Assembly (NCBI RefSeq): GCF_047511655.1
Contig: NC_133394.1
Coordinates: forward strand, 54,406,501 to 54,470,500
DNA: 64,000 nt
Direction of reading: 5' to 3'
Source: Castor canadensis
Lineage: Eukaryota; Chordata; Mammalia; Rodentia; Castoridae
The position numbers were made by a program, and so were the translations under genes. Shown here piece after piece: positions 38,501 through 49,999 of this stretch (position 1 is its first letter; each line of letters starts with the position of its first letter). The notes beneath the pieces were generated by a model. The model was given only the letters and a program-made list of their open reading frames with translations, ran no database searches and was not told the DNA's origin.

Positions 38501-38649
38501 CTCCAATATATCCATTCTATTGGTGATCATTTGAAGTTTGTGAGAATGTACTATGAATATTTATCACTTTTATGGAAAAACAAAGCTACCTTTTAAAGAG
38601 GAGATAAAATTATCTAACATTATTAGCTGATAATGGTAGCTAATAGCAG

Positions 38650-38703
38650 TTACCTAATAATGTTATTATATAATAGTTTATTTGGTAATTATTTATTAGG
38701 TAA
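38650..38703. repeat. 11-base inverted repeat
   Basis: TTACCTAATAA at 38650-38660 and its exact reverse complement at 38693-38703, with a 32-base AT-rich loop. Confidence 0.9.
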
Positions 38704-38749
38704 TTTTTTAAGGGAAATTGATTAAACTTTTCAGTTTTTTAATTATTAT

Positions 38750-38866
38750 TTAAGGAAAAACAGAAACAACTTGATTTGAGGGTAAAAAGTTATCAGTTTG
38801 CTTTATTAAGGGAAAACAGAAACAACTTGATTTGAGGGTAAAAAGTTATCAGTTTGCTTTATTAAG
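38750..38866. repeat. 56-base tandem duplication
   Basis: Two adjacent copies with period 56. They share CAGAAACAACTTGATTTGAG and the following TAAAAAGTTATCAGTTTGC. Only one mismatch (38756 versus 38812) is seen over the shared span. Confidence 0.95.
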
Positions 38867-40115
38867 TCTTGAAATCACCTCTTGAATGCAGATCTCTTTT
38901 CCTTTCTTCAGCCTTTCTCTTAATGATGACCAGCCATTGAAGTCTGAGTGTAAAATGCTGTAGGAGCCATGATTTGTTGACTCTGATCTCTTCTTGGTCT
39001 CTGTTGTCTGTCTCTTTCTCTCTCGCTGTCTCACTTTCTGTTTCTTAATAGACAAACCTTGGAAACAAGTTTTTTCAGAAAAGGAACTATAAAGACACAT
39101 TTTCTTTAGTAAGTTGAACCTACTAAGAAAATTAGGGATTAGGAAAATGTGTTATTAGTTTATTAGAGACACATAAACCATGATGTTGAAATGTGTTCCT
39201 ACTAGGTACGAAAATCAAAAGTCAATCCCTTCAGAAAGTAATAGTCTTCAGCAGCTGTTATTGCACTATCCCATTAATTATGTGGCATTCTTGAGAATTC
39301 AGAACTGAAAATCAGTCAGTTATGGGATTTTTTAATAAATGATTTTTAAAAACTGAATGAAACTACATTTCAATGAAATAATTGAGTTAGTATAGACATA
39401 TATGAAAGGATATTCTAAATATTCTAAAAGTTAAAGCCCTTTATAATAAAAAAAAAGCTGAGACCGTGAAAGTATTTAGACAGACTCACATAGTAATACT
39501 TCAGTCACCAAATTCAATCTATAATTTTTTTAAAATCTCAAACTTAAAGTTTGTTCATGGTGAAAAGACAGTGACAACCACTAGGCAGTTTTGAGATCTC
39601 TTTTATTTCTGGCAGTCTGTATCTTGACCCCCAGGCCTTACCAGCTTCAGGCTTTTCCTTAGTGCTTCCTTTGAAAAAAAATATAACAGTAAAAAAAGGG
39701 AAAACCCACATCTAACTGTATGCATTACTTCTTTGGGTGGAAAGGGATGACATAACTGTGGGTCTGCTTCCCATATAGGATCAGTATTTGTGGTTTGTCA
39801 TCTCTCTAGTTGTAGGTTTTTATGCTTGTATTATTGTATCATAATTTGCTATAAACTCTTCATTAAACGTAACAATGGGGTCTGTTTGCATTGTCTGCCT
39901 TTTGAAAGTGTCCTTATCTCTAATCATCTCTTAATCCAGAAATAATAATGCAAAACATCCCAGGAGCTGATCCTGATCCTCAGCACTGTAATCTCAACGC
40001 GTGTATCTTAAATCCTTTGCTACATATACTGCCCACAAAGCTTGAGCACACCCACTTTAGAGCCGCTTTTATGTATTAAGTAATATTGATGTCCTCAGAT
40101 ACAGTGTATAGGGAC

Positions 40116-40138
40116 TAACAAACAAACAAACAAACAAA
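40116..40138. repeat. (AAAC)n microsatellite
   Basis: About six ACAA units in a row. Confidence 0.9.
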
Positions 40139-40314
40139 TCAAGTGTTCTCTACTGTCTATGTGATCATTTTTAAAAATCCAAGACCTTGAACATTTTTTG
40201 GCACTTCTACACAGAATCTAATTGGATAGGGACCTACATTTTACCTGACAGTTAAGTAAAGATAGAGTAATCTGATGCTGAAACTCCTTTCATATCTCTG
40301 TTTTAAAAGTAAGT

Positions 40315-40402
40315 CAGGGATGGGAGAGTGATAAAAGTGGTAAAGCACCTGCCTAGCAAGTGTGAGGCCCTGAGTTCAACTCCTACTTGAAAAAAAAAAA
40401 AG
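40315..40402 (+). mobile_element. ID-type SINE
   Basis: AAGTGGTAAAGCACCTGCCT, AGCAAGTGTGAGGCCCTGAG and a poly-A tail. The wording matches the ID head of the composite SINEs rather than a classic murid ID. Confidence 0.88.
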
Positions 40403-40438
40403 TAAGTTGAAACATCTGTCTTTTAAGTAAAATTTTGT

Positions 40439-40516
40439 TAGCTGGGGATATAGCTCAGTGGTAGAGAACTTTCCTAGCACGCACAGGGCTCTGGGCTCTA
40501 TTCTAATACCTGAAAA
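40439..40516 (+). mobile_element. ID-type SINE (classic form)
   Basis: GCTGGGGATATAGCTCAGTG, then GTAGAGAACTTTCCTAGCAC: a close match to the tRNA-like classic ID. It lies 37 bases after another ID. Confidence 0.88.
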
Positions 40517-40599
40517 AAGTTATTTTTTTTTTTGCAAATAATTTGATTTGAAACTGCCTTATACTATTTGTAAGTGAATAAAATTTGTTTTATTTTAAA

Positions 40600-40775
40600 A
40601 GGTTTTGCATATTCATCATTTCATTTCATCTCACAATAATTTTCAGAATAATGATCTCTCATTGTAGATGAGGAAACCAAGACTGAAAGAGATTAAGAGA
40701 CTCACTGAAAGTACAAAAACCAATAATGGTTTAATCAGGAATTCTTTGCTCAGATCTTCTAACTCTAAGTCTTTT
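40600..40775 (+). repeat. MIR, sense
   Basis: TCATTTCATCTCACAATAAT, GTAGATGAGGAAACCAAGAC and CAGATCTTCTAACTCTAAG follow the MIR consensus. Confidence 0.75.
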
Positions 40776-41342
40776 TTTTTTTTAAATTTCGCTCTGACAG
40801 ACTTTTGATCCCCCAACTTGAATAAATAAATTAAAATAGGTATCTATAAGGCAGTTCAATCCTGAACTGATAGGAAAACAAAATGTGAGAAGAGATCACC
40901 TGAGATATGGAGTCATGCTGGGAGAAAGAGGGGATGGAGAAAGAAGGAAGTCCTTCCTGCTGGGTTCCCGAAATGAATAGTGTCAGGTGTCAGTGTCCTT
41001 GGAGAATGCTAGCTCACCTTTCCAAAGATGTTGTTTTGGGGCCCGGGATTTTGTGGAAGGCCTCAAGATGTTTGCTATTAAATTCCGTCTTTTCACAGAG
41101 TCCAGACATCCATGTACTTGAGTGCCCCCTTTTTTCTTTTTTTCTAGAAATAAGAATAATTTAGAATTTAGCCATTTTAACTCTTTAAGATCCCTGGTAC
41201 ATCTAGTCATCTATCTATAAATTATATTATCTTTATTGTAGTTATTTTTAAATTATTATAATAGATCTCAATATTTTGGGAGTTTCCAAATAAAATGCAT
41301 GAGAATCATAGGATTAGAAAAGACAAAGCCACGTATAACCTG
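40776..41342. other. Intron 1, no supported feature
   Basis: The 85-codon frame at 40907-41164 has no known domain and no sign of being an exon. Confidence 0.45.
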
Positions 41343-41500
41343 GCTACTCAAAATAGTCCACGAACTATCAGCATCTTTGTGTCCTAAGAGCTTATTAGAA
41401 ATGAATAATCTCAGAACCCATCCCAGACCTATTGCACCACACTTTGCATTTGGATGGGAAGATGAGTTTTTGTGTGCATATTAAGGTTTGAGAAACACTG
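41343..41500 (+). mobile_element. MER20-like hAT-Charlie MITE
   Basis: CTTATTAGAAATGAATAATC, CATCCCAGACCTATTGCACC, then TTTGAGAAACACTG at the end match the MER20 pattern I know. The left terminus is decayed. Confidence 0.7.
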
Positions 41501-41900
41501 GTCTATACCATTCCTGTTCTTAGGTCAGAATGCATCTCAGTCAAAACAAAACACATTTTCAGAGGCAAGAGGCGCTACTAGTAAATGCACTCTGCTTATT
41601 CTTCCCAGGACATTTTTGTGTTCTTAAGTAGAGAGAAGACGCATCTTTATACTATGCACTGAGCCATCCAACGCATACCATCCACCACGGCAACCATGCC
41701 AGTGAAGGTAATAGATGTCCATTCCAAAACTTTAAAGATATACTTCCAAACTTTTTAAGTTTCACACAAGAACTTATTATAAGTTTAGCAGTCATTACAT
41801 TGTCAAAAAAATCCATACCTTATTTCTTACTTAGTTCTTTGTATTATTACTCAGTGCAACAATTCCATGCTTCAGCAATGTCAATTTTAATATTTTCATT
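41501..41900. other. Intron 1, no supported feature
   Basis: Nothing recognised. Confidence 0.4.
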
Positions 41901-41904
41901 TATT

Positions 41905-42215
41905 CATTATATACCCACAAAAATATTATGAGCATTTCCTTGATGCTGGGCTCTGTGTAGAGAGAAGTAAGATCACCTTTCTACCCTTAAAGATCCATAT
42001 GTACAAACAGAATTTAAGATGGTTGCCAGTAGAAATATGAGTATAGAAAAGTACACAACTTTTCTGTTGTTACAGATGCTCAAGTCTTAAAGAACAGTTA
42101 GGAGTTTGCCACCTAGAGAAGTGGCCTGTGCCAGGGTACATGCTGAGAATTGGAAGCAGAGTGTGAGGAGGCTGTGGGAATGAACTTGGCAAAGTGAGAA
42201 GTTGGAGGGAATAAA
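41905..42215 (-). mobile_element. Possible L2 3' fragment, antisense
   Basis: GAGCATTTCCTTGATGCTGG, GGGCTCTGTGTAGAGAGAAG and AGAGTGTGAGGAGGCTGTGG follow an inverted L2 3' end loosely. Confidence 0.45.
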
Positions 42216-42965
42216 ACTTCATATTCCATCAACTTCTTCCTCTAGTTAATGTAGAACCATCTGACCTTCCTCACCCTTCCCCCCTCACCTCCACAGAAGA
42301 TTGGAACATTTTTGTTTATTAAAGATAACAATGTGAGTACTATAGAAAATGAATGAAGGAGATATTGGAAATAAGTGTGAGAGCAAGTAGGTGAGATGCA
42401 ATAAGTGGATAATTTGAGGCATTGGCAACTTGGATAAAGATGAGAGAACAAATTTGAGAGAGTATGCAGAGGTGGATTGGCAGGATTCAATGAATAATAG
42501 GACATGGATGACATTCAGTTCCCTTGTTGGTAACTGGAAGGACTGTGCTGCTGCAGTAAGTGTAGCCCGAAAATCAGTGTAGCTGATTTTCTCCTGGTGT
42601 GTCAGTCCTTCAGGTGTCTCATGAGGAACTGCTATTATATTTCAGTCATCAAACATGGAAATTGAGTAGGTCCATACTCTACACACAGTCATAATGGCAT
42701 GGAAATGTTCTGGCAGAGGAAGGAATGGGTTCAGAGTTAAATTCAAACCTGACTACCAGATCTACTTCTACCAGATCTGGCTGGTAGAGGTCAAAACTAT
42801 GCCGTTGTATATTGTTGAGGGTAGGTGCTCAGAAATCAGAAAGAATGAACAGTGCAGGTACAAGCAGCCACCCCTAACATCCTTGCACACTTTAGAACTT
42901 TTCAGGATTTTTTTGATGGGAGATATTTTATATTGCCTTGCTCTCTGCTATTAGCTTCTCAAAAG
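42216..42965. other. Intron 1, no supported feature
   Basis: Two frames of 86-90 codons (minus 42242-42514, plus 42694-42954) have no recognisable domain. Confidence 0.4.
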
Positions 42966-42969
42966 CAGT

Positions 42970-43140
42970 ATAATTCAGCAAGTATTTATTCAGTGCCTAC
43001 TTTGTGCAAGGAAACAAAATAGCCACGTAGGGAATATAAAGATGAGTAAAAAGTAATTTCTGTTCATAAACTTATCTCATGTAAGCCTCATGAACAGACA
43101 AGAAAAAATATAAAAAGTACTTATAATTAAGTTAGGAAAG
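42970..43140 (-). mobile_element. L2-like 3' fragment, antisense
   Basis: CAGCAAGTATTTATTCAGTG, CCTACTTTGTGCAAGGAAAC and GGGAATATAAAGATGAGT match the inverted L2/MIR-family 3' end. Confidence 0.6.
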
Positions 43141-45465
43141 GATCATAAGATCCTTTTGTCACAGGAGAACTGTGATTCTGCCTTATCAGTCTCTAGGGCT
43201 CACCAGGACACTTAATAAACACAAGCTGACTTACTGACAGTGCACAGAGAAAGCTCAGAGAAGAAACCATCTAAATAAACACCACCCTGCAGCAATCCTA
43301 GGAAGGGTCTCCCCAGAGACTTTATAGCACTGTTTGGTATCTGACTCTGGCAAGTCAGGAGGCTCCTTGCTCTGTTGGAACAGCTCCTACATTTTAAATA
43401 TTCCTTTCAGTGTAGGCCTTGTCGGGTAAGTTTTCATGTCACTGGGCTCCAACCTCCCCCCACTATTGCCCAGCTGGACTAACTGAGTGAGGGCCTCTAA
43501 TCCCTCTTCCATCTGACAATGGACCTTAGAGCAGCTGCTATCCACTCTGGCTTTAGCAGCACCCAGTTACTCCTTATCTGACATGTCTACTGAAGCCTCA
43601 GTGAGCCAGAGCCTGTCTTCTGGTCCCTGTGACCCTACAGTGAGTCTCTCTTGGGTCCCTTCTAGTTTGAATTGTCTGGGCTCTGCACAACTTACTCTTC
43701 ATTGAGTTCCTGTTGAGATGTTCTTCCTTCTCTGGCCTTTCAGCCTAGCAGGGCCTCGTTCTTTCTTACCTTTCCCTCAACCCCATGGTTGTCTCACTTT
43801 CTGTACGATGCCCACTGCTCTTTAGCCGGGCATATTAATTACATTTCATTCTTGCTTGCTCGTTGTCTCTCTTACCCACCAGTGTGAGCTGGGCAAGCAC
43901 AAGAGCTTCACTCCTCTCTTTTCCTGCTGCATCCCAGGCCCTCAGTGTTTGTCAAATTGCCCAGTGAACTCTCCAGTTCTAATGTGCCTGCCCCTTTAAC
44001 ACAGTTTCTGCCTTGTGGGTGGGTACCCTTTCTATTACATCACTAGAAACTGGTTTATAAAAGATGTCTTTGATCAAAACATTGTGGAAGATGCAGCCCA
44101 TGTGTTTAGCAGACAAGCTGGAGAATCACCAAAGCAATATTGAAAGCCAGGTTTGTCATAAGAACAGGACTATTTTTGAACTTAATAATTTAAACACCCT
44201 GTTTGGTTAATGTGAGTAGAACTAGAAAAGCCTTTTGAATATTTAAGGCTTCTGAGAAGATGATAAGTATTAACCAAGATAGATGGAAAGGAGATAAAAA
44301 TTCAAGGTTGTTACTGATGGATGAGTGAAGACTTGGGTAGTTTTTTAAGAATCTTTTTTTCCTGCTATAGTACTCAGTTTTAGTCTTTCAGTTCTTGCTG
44401 TTATTAACAAACAAAACCAATAACATCTCAATTCAGAAAGTAGTTACTATTACATTTAGCTCCTCTGTCCATCACACTTTAGTGAGCACTTAACATGTGT
44501 ATTTCAAAATCTATAAAAAGATGGCTGGTTTTTCCCCTGTAGGATATCACACCTCACAGCACAGTGTCCATCCAGTGATCTGTCCAGTCACTTTACTCTC
44601 TCTAGCCAATGTTTGCCTGTAAGACTCTAAATGGAGTTGATTGGAGTACCATCTGCTTTTTCCACGCTCATGCCTGCAACTTGCACCACATTCTCACTTT
44701 ATCCCATGGCTTGCAGGATGCTACTTTCGTAAAAAGTGCCTAGAGACACAAGTTAAAGGACATCTGGCAGGTGTGGATTTGTGGGAAGACTAATAGGTTT
44801 TATTTAGCAGATGTGTTTGGACATAGCTTAGGAATAGGTGCAATCACACACCCCAAATTGTTGGGGGTTTTTTGTCAAATTTTCTCCATAACTTCTGCAT
44901 CTACCTTTCTTATTCTGCTTCCTGCTCACTTGTCATAAACAATCCCTTACTAGAACTAAAACATAATGTAAACTTCTTCCTTCTTTGGTTACTTTTGACA
45001 AATTAGTGCACCTCAAATATTCTGCATCCATTCACTTGAAATGTAAGTTAAAAGAAACAACTTCATGTGTGCACACTAGTGTGTGTACGTGTACTTATTG
45101 CCTTCCCCCAGTATGTCTTATCAACCTTCCCATATCTTATTTCCAATCGTGACAATTGAAATCAGAACTTTTATACTTTTAATCCATACATCTTTCTACT
45201 TTACACTTTGGCCTTTTCTCCTTTCTGTTTCTCATCACATAGAGAATGCCTTCCTCTTTCCTCCATTTTGATACATTTTTTGATATAAGAATTAGCTTTA
45301 AAACCTGCACCTAAGATGGGTAACTATTCATAAATTATTTGATGACAATTCTGCCTAATTTCATTTCTCTGACTTCTTCCCTTTCTTCCTTGCATATTAT
45401 CATTTTATTGTGTGTATTTTCCTGTAATTATGTGCTAGTCTTGATTCCTTTCCCTCCCACTTCCT
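43141..45465. other. Intron 1, mostly unassigned; L2-like piece about 43670-43950
   Basis: TTACCCACCAGTGTGAGCTG and the following text to about 43945 resemble an L2 3' end on the + strand. The rest is unassigned and not coding. Confidence 0.4.
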
Positions 45466-45469
45466 ATCT

Positions 45470-46220
45470 CTGCCTCACCTGCCCACTCTGGGATCCAATC
45501 TGTCAAACATAACTCAAATCTCTCCATTATTCTTCATCTCTCTTACAAAGTTTAATCGACCTCCTTTTTGCTGCGTTCAACTGCAATAGCCTCCGTGTTA
45601 TCTTTGACTTTTACAAATATGATGGGTTTTTTTTCCTTCTATAATTATCCTTTCCCTGAAAATCCATCTTCTACACAATAGAATGATTATTAGATCAAGG
45701 CCTTGACCTGCTTAGAGGGCTTTCTGTCATACTCAGAATCCAAACCCCTACACATGGTTGCAAAGCTCCATGGGATCTATGTTGCCTCCTACTCTTCCCT
45801 AATCCACTTTGTTGCAAACTGATAGCCTTTTCTTCCATCAATATCCTAAAGCTTGGTGCCACCTCAGGACCTTTGCACCATCTTTTTCTCTGTCTGGAAT
45901 GCTCTTTCCCCTGACATTTGCTTCACCAGCTTCCTCTTTTTATTTAAATTTCAGTGTAAATGTCATTTCCTTCACAAAACTCTCTCTAAATATTCAACCT
46001 ACAGTTACCATCACCACAAGTTCTTTAACAGAAATCTATTAAAATTTTCATTGCTATTCATTCTGTGTAGCAATGAATACCAGCCAATACTGTCTTCTTA
46101 TTTATGTATGTGTTTATGTGCTGCCTTTCATTATCCCTAGAACATATACTTCATGATATCATCATTGTCCCTAGAAGAATGCCTGATATGGGTCAAGGAT
46201 TCTTTACATGAATGTCAAAT
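45470..46220 (+). mobile_element. L2 fragment, ORF2 end plus 3'UTR
   Basis: L2 landmarks in order: CATAACTCAAATCTCTCCAT, CAACTGCAATAGCCTCCGTG, TTCTGTCATACTCAGAATCC, CTCAGGACCTTTGCACCATC, TCTGTCTGGAATGCTCTTTC. Open frames across it (77-95 codons) are repeat-derived. Confidence 0.75.
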
Positions 46221-47948
46221 AAAAAAAAGTAATAAGCAAGTATACTGGCATTATTGGACTCTGTTGCTTGATTATGTAAATTTTACTTTCATAAGTAGAT
46301 TATAAATTTCTAGGGTATTTCTTTTCTTCATAGATTACCTTTTCCAGTTTGGAATATTGATTTGGCAGTTGGCAAGTTGGTTATTGTCAACTTGGTTATT
46401 ATCGTGATTTTTACCTCATTTGATTGTATTTAGGTTTTGGTACAGTATGGACTTGATGAGTATCTTACTGAAAAGTTTACTTCTTGGCCAAAGTAAATGT
46501 TAAAACAAAAGTTTAGGGTGTTGCATACAGCAGGAACTAAGTATTCAATAATTGTGATGATTCGTGTCTGCCCTTCCAGGCTGATATATGCCATTGGCAT
46601 ACAGCCATGCTCTGTCTGTTAGGTTTCTGGAGAGCATGAGGTGTGCAGGTTGTAATCTGCTTTGGAAAACCTTACCTGGGAAGTCGTTTTCATTTTGCTG
46701 TGAATCAACAGGAAATGAGACTTAGTTGCCAAACAAAAGCAAAAAGACCAACCACGCATAGTATCCCTCCCACTTTCAGGGTCTTATATTGTCCAGGAAG
46801 CATTAGCTTCCCCTAGGATGGTGGAAATTATTCTAGCCATCTCAATTGCATGTATGGAAGACATTCAGTATTTGAGTCCAGTTTAATTTTGCATCATCTT
46901 CCATGTTGTGTTTGAACTGATCATTCATTGAATTTGTTTTAGGAGATCCACTCCTTTTATTGAACTGAGTCTGGTTTCCTGAGTCTTGTATGCTTATCTG
47001 TGGTACTTTTATTTTGGCCACTTCTATTGTTCATTATGCTTTTTGTTGGCATGAATGATGGTGAAATACAGGGGTTACTAACTTTAAAACATGATCCTCT
47101 TTCAAGGACTTCTTACTCTATGGGCTCAGCCATTTAAAATTAGAATCCCCTGACTCTGTCCCTATTAGGAGCTATGCATGGTGAGGATCAGAGTGGGTGA
47201 ATGACAGAATGGAAACTTTATTTGAACCCTTGGCATGTTTCAATTTTATGTTGCTTTTTTTATATTAATTCAATTTCCTTTGCGAATGAAAGTTGGCAGT
47301 CCTTGAGGGAAGTGCTTGGGGTTGCAATCGTTGTAGTTGAAGTGCATGGAAGGTTTCTAATCCATAGGTTACTGACGTAATGAACTCTAGAGCCCTTTCT
47401 AGTCATGCCACTGGGTGGTGGCAGCCTTCGTTGAGAGAGCAGGAGAGCATGGATCCTGTGCACCATGCTGGCTCTACTTTGCTGGGTTCGGTAGGAGCTG
47501 GCATATCTCCACTGCTTTTTAAGGTCGTTGAGAATGAGGGGTCATCTCCAAGGGGCTGTAGACCTCACTGAAGGCAGACAGGATCCTGCACTTGCTTCTT
47601 CCCACTTTAGTCTCTACTTACCAAATATGGAAACACAAGCTACAGTTGACTATTTTTCCCTCATATCTTCAACCATAGCAGAGGATATTTTTGGATTTTT
47701 ATAACCAATTTCAGTCAACATTTTCATTCTTTGCAAAAGATAATACAATAAAACAGCTTCCAGAAATTCAATTTTTTTTTTTTTATTGTTGCATTTCTAC
47801 CTAGAGGGAATCCCTACATCCAAACTAACACATGGTGGGGCTCTAATGTTCCAGTGCACAGCCTCCTCCACTGGCTGCCCAGCAGGTCAGGGCAGACACA
47901 GGGCCATTCCTCAGACCAAGACTGCATTTTTTCTTTGCAGCTAGATCA
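46221..47948. other. Intron 1, no supported feature
   Basis: Unique-looking. Short open frames near 47260-47571 show no domain. Confidence 0.4.
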
Positions 47949-47950
47949 AA

Positions 47951-48046
47951 TGCTTCACATTTACTATCAGAAGTGGCATGAATGTTTCAAACAGAAAAGT
48001 GCTTCACATTTACTATCAGAAGTGGCATGAATGTTTCAAACAGAAA
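47951..48046. repeat. 49-base tandem duplication
   Basis: Two adjacent copies (47951-47999, 48000-48046) containing TGCTTCACATTTACTATCAG and AAGTGGCATGAATGTTTCAA, identical over 47 bases. Confidence 0.95.
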
Positions 48047-48048
48047 CA

Positions 48049-49197
48049 AATGCCCTCAAGTTTAAAAATAGAACTTAAAAAGACTAAATATTTGCATTTA
48101 AAGAAGAAAGAAAATACCAGAAATTTCTGTGGCAGACCATTCCTTGAAATTATCCTCACTAAATTATAATCATGCACTTTCTACTCTTTATTAAACATTA
48201 AATTTCATTTATTCCAGGGTGCATTTGCTTCAAGTAATTCAGAATACCCATCCTTCTTTTTGGTCACTGTAAATTTATTTCAAGTTTGTGGCCTATACAT
48301 AATTGGGTGCATTGGGTTATATTTAAGTGACTCTTGATACTATTTTTTTTTTCAATTGTAATATCATATAGCCAATTAATGCTGATGAATTTGATCTTAA
48401 GTTTTATAACATTTAATGTCTATACTTGTTTGATGACATTTTTAACAAATGCGCTCGTTTCTGTAAAGAGCTTGCAGACTCTGGTTTTTGGAGGTATGGA
48501 GGAATTTTCTCAGATCGTATTACCTCAGGTAGGTAGAGTTGTCTACTGTTTTGAGGAATCTACAGTGACAGGAAAGGTCCCAATGCCATCACTTATATTA
48601 TAGCATACACTCTATTCAGAGAGCCTTTGATAGTTATATGAAAACCTAAAAGAACTTTATATTTACCAGATTTGCAAATTCCTTCCAGTGGTGAGATAAT
48701 ATAAGTAAACTGCAGTCTGTAACATTAAAAGCAATCTTTCTAGTGGTTTGAAGTAGTTCTATACCTTTAAGATTTTAAATTAGGATTTGTGGTTAAGACC
48801 ACTGAATATATTTTTTAAAGTAGGAAAAAATTATTTAGATTTATTTACTTATTATCAGTGTTTATACAGTTGCAAATAATAAACCATTGTGTTCACTAAA
48901 TAAACCAGTGGTTTAAATAAGATTGCTAAATGAACTAGTTGATTTTTGGAAATTGCAGATAAATTTTTCAAACTGGCAGCAGTGGAGCTACTGTAGACAC
49001 TTGGAGTGAGGTCATTTGTTTCCAGGTAGATTGTGGTTTTTTGTGGTGAGAGAGGTAGCCTGGGTGTTTGCTTGATACAGTGGTAAGTTATGCAAGTGCA
49101 CTTTTAAGTTTTTACTTTGTTTACCATGTCACCATTTTACAATTCATAAACATTTCTGCAGGTTTGGAGGAAAGCAATATGCCAGGTCAGTTTGGCT
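48049..49197. other. Intron 1, no supported feature
   Basis: AT-rich; the 89-codon frame at 48334-48603 has no recognised domain. Confidence 0.4.
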
Positions 49198-49198
49198 T

Positions 49199-49293
49199 TT
49201 TTCTTTCTTTCTTTCTTTTTTGCAAGTACTGGGTTTGAACTCAGGTCCTTACTCTTGCTAGGCAGGTGCTTTAACACTTAAGCCAGTCCTTCA
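49199..49293 (-). mobile_element. ID-type SINE, antisense
   Basis: A TTTCTTTCTTTCTTTC run, then TACTGGGTTTGAACTCAGGT and GCTAGGCAGGTGCTTTAACA: an inverted ID head. Confidence 0.87.
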
Positions 49294-49653
49294 TCCTATA
49301 ACTATTTATTTTAACTACACTAAAGGCTTGAGAGAATAAGAAGTTCAAATTCATGCTAAAAACTTATCTCTCAGATTAATTAGTACATTTTCAGTCACCA
49401 TTATCTGCTCTACTTCCCATCTTTGTAGAACAATACAAACAATTCATACCTATTCACTGGCATTTTCTTTAAAACTGATCTTCAGGTCATCCTTTGCAGT
49501 ACAGACTCCTGAGTCCAGCAGAGGAGGTGAAGGAATGGAGAAGAAGAAGCAGCTCCACATCACAGTCCTAAAACATGCTGCAATCCTCTGAACTGTAATG
49601 TTTACTTGTTCACCAGAGAGGCAGCAGAAAATATCCCATTTTTATATTGGGAT

Positions 49654-49716
49654 ATTAATCTTTACTTCCACGTCATTAATCTTTACTTCCATGTCATTAA
49701 TCTTTACTTCCACGTC
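49654..49716. repeat. 21-base tandem repeat x 3
   Basis: Three head-to-tail copies (49654-49674, 49675-49695, 49696-49716) of an ATTAATCTTTACTTCC-ACGTC unit. The middle copy carries a single CpG-to-TpG change. Confidence 0.95.
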
Positions 49717-49739
49717 AACTAATTAGACTCATTTGTTTC

Positions 49740-49990
49740 TAAGTATTTTTATCTGAAAAATATTTGTATGTGCATATTCCATATAATTAAGTATAAAGTT
49801 ATTTATTTTACAGTACTCAAACTCTTTCTACCTTTCTCAGTGTAGAATGTATGATTCTCCTTTGGGGAAATTATATTTCAAAAAAAATTTGTCCTTTTAA
49901 CTTGGGGCACATTGGCCTTCCAAAGAATGAAACTATTTCATATCACCAATAATCTGTTTTTCCAAAGATTGAGGCACATCAAATCATTAA
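49740..49990 (+). repeat. Unassigned dispersed repeat, copy A
   Basis: It lines up with 56040-56250 over roughly 200 bases: ATAAAGTTATTTATTTTAC here and TAAAGTTACTTATTTCATC there; AAATTATATTTCAAAAAAAA here and AATTATGTTTCAAAACCAAT there; AAGATTGAGGCAC here and ACGATTGAGGTGT there. I cannot name the family. The orientation is arbitrary. Confidence 0.55.
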
Positions 49991-49999
49991 GACTTTTTT

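Larger units (their letters stand above)
32524..40310. other. First 7.8 kb of Ndnf intron 1: no recognisable interspersed repeat
   Basis: Start of intron 1 (32524-55386). The first 1.2 kb is still CpG-rich; beyond that the DNA is AT-rich and apparently unique. I see no SINE, L1, L2, MIR or DNA transposon. An 11-base inverted repeat (38650-38660 and 38693-38703) and a 56-base tandem duplication (38750-38866) are the only structures noted. Intronic enhancers are plausible here but no exon is supported. Confidence 0.6.

Noticed and set aside
40439..40516. Possible tRNA gene (tRNA-like A and B boxes)
   Set aside because: It is an ID SINE. It ends in an A-rich tail and matches the dispersed ID copies in this window rather than a functional tRNA with a clover-leaf acceptor stem.
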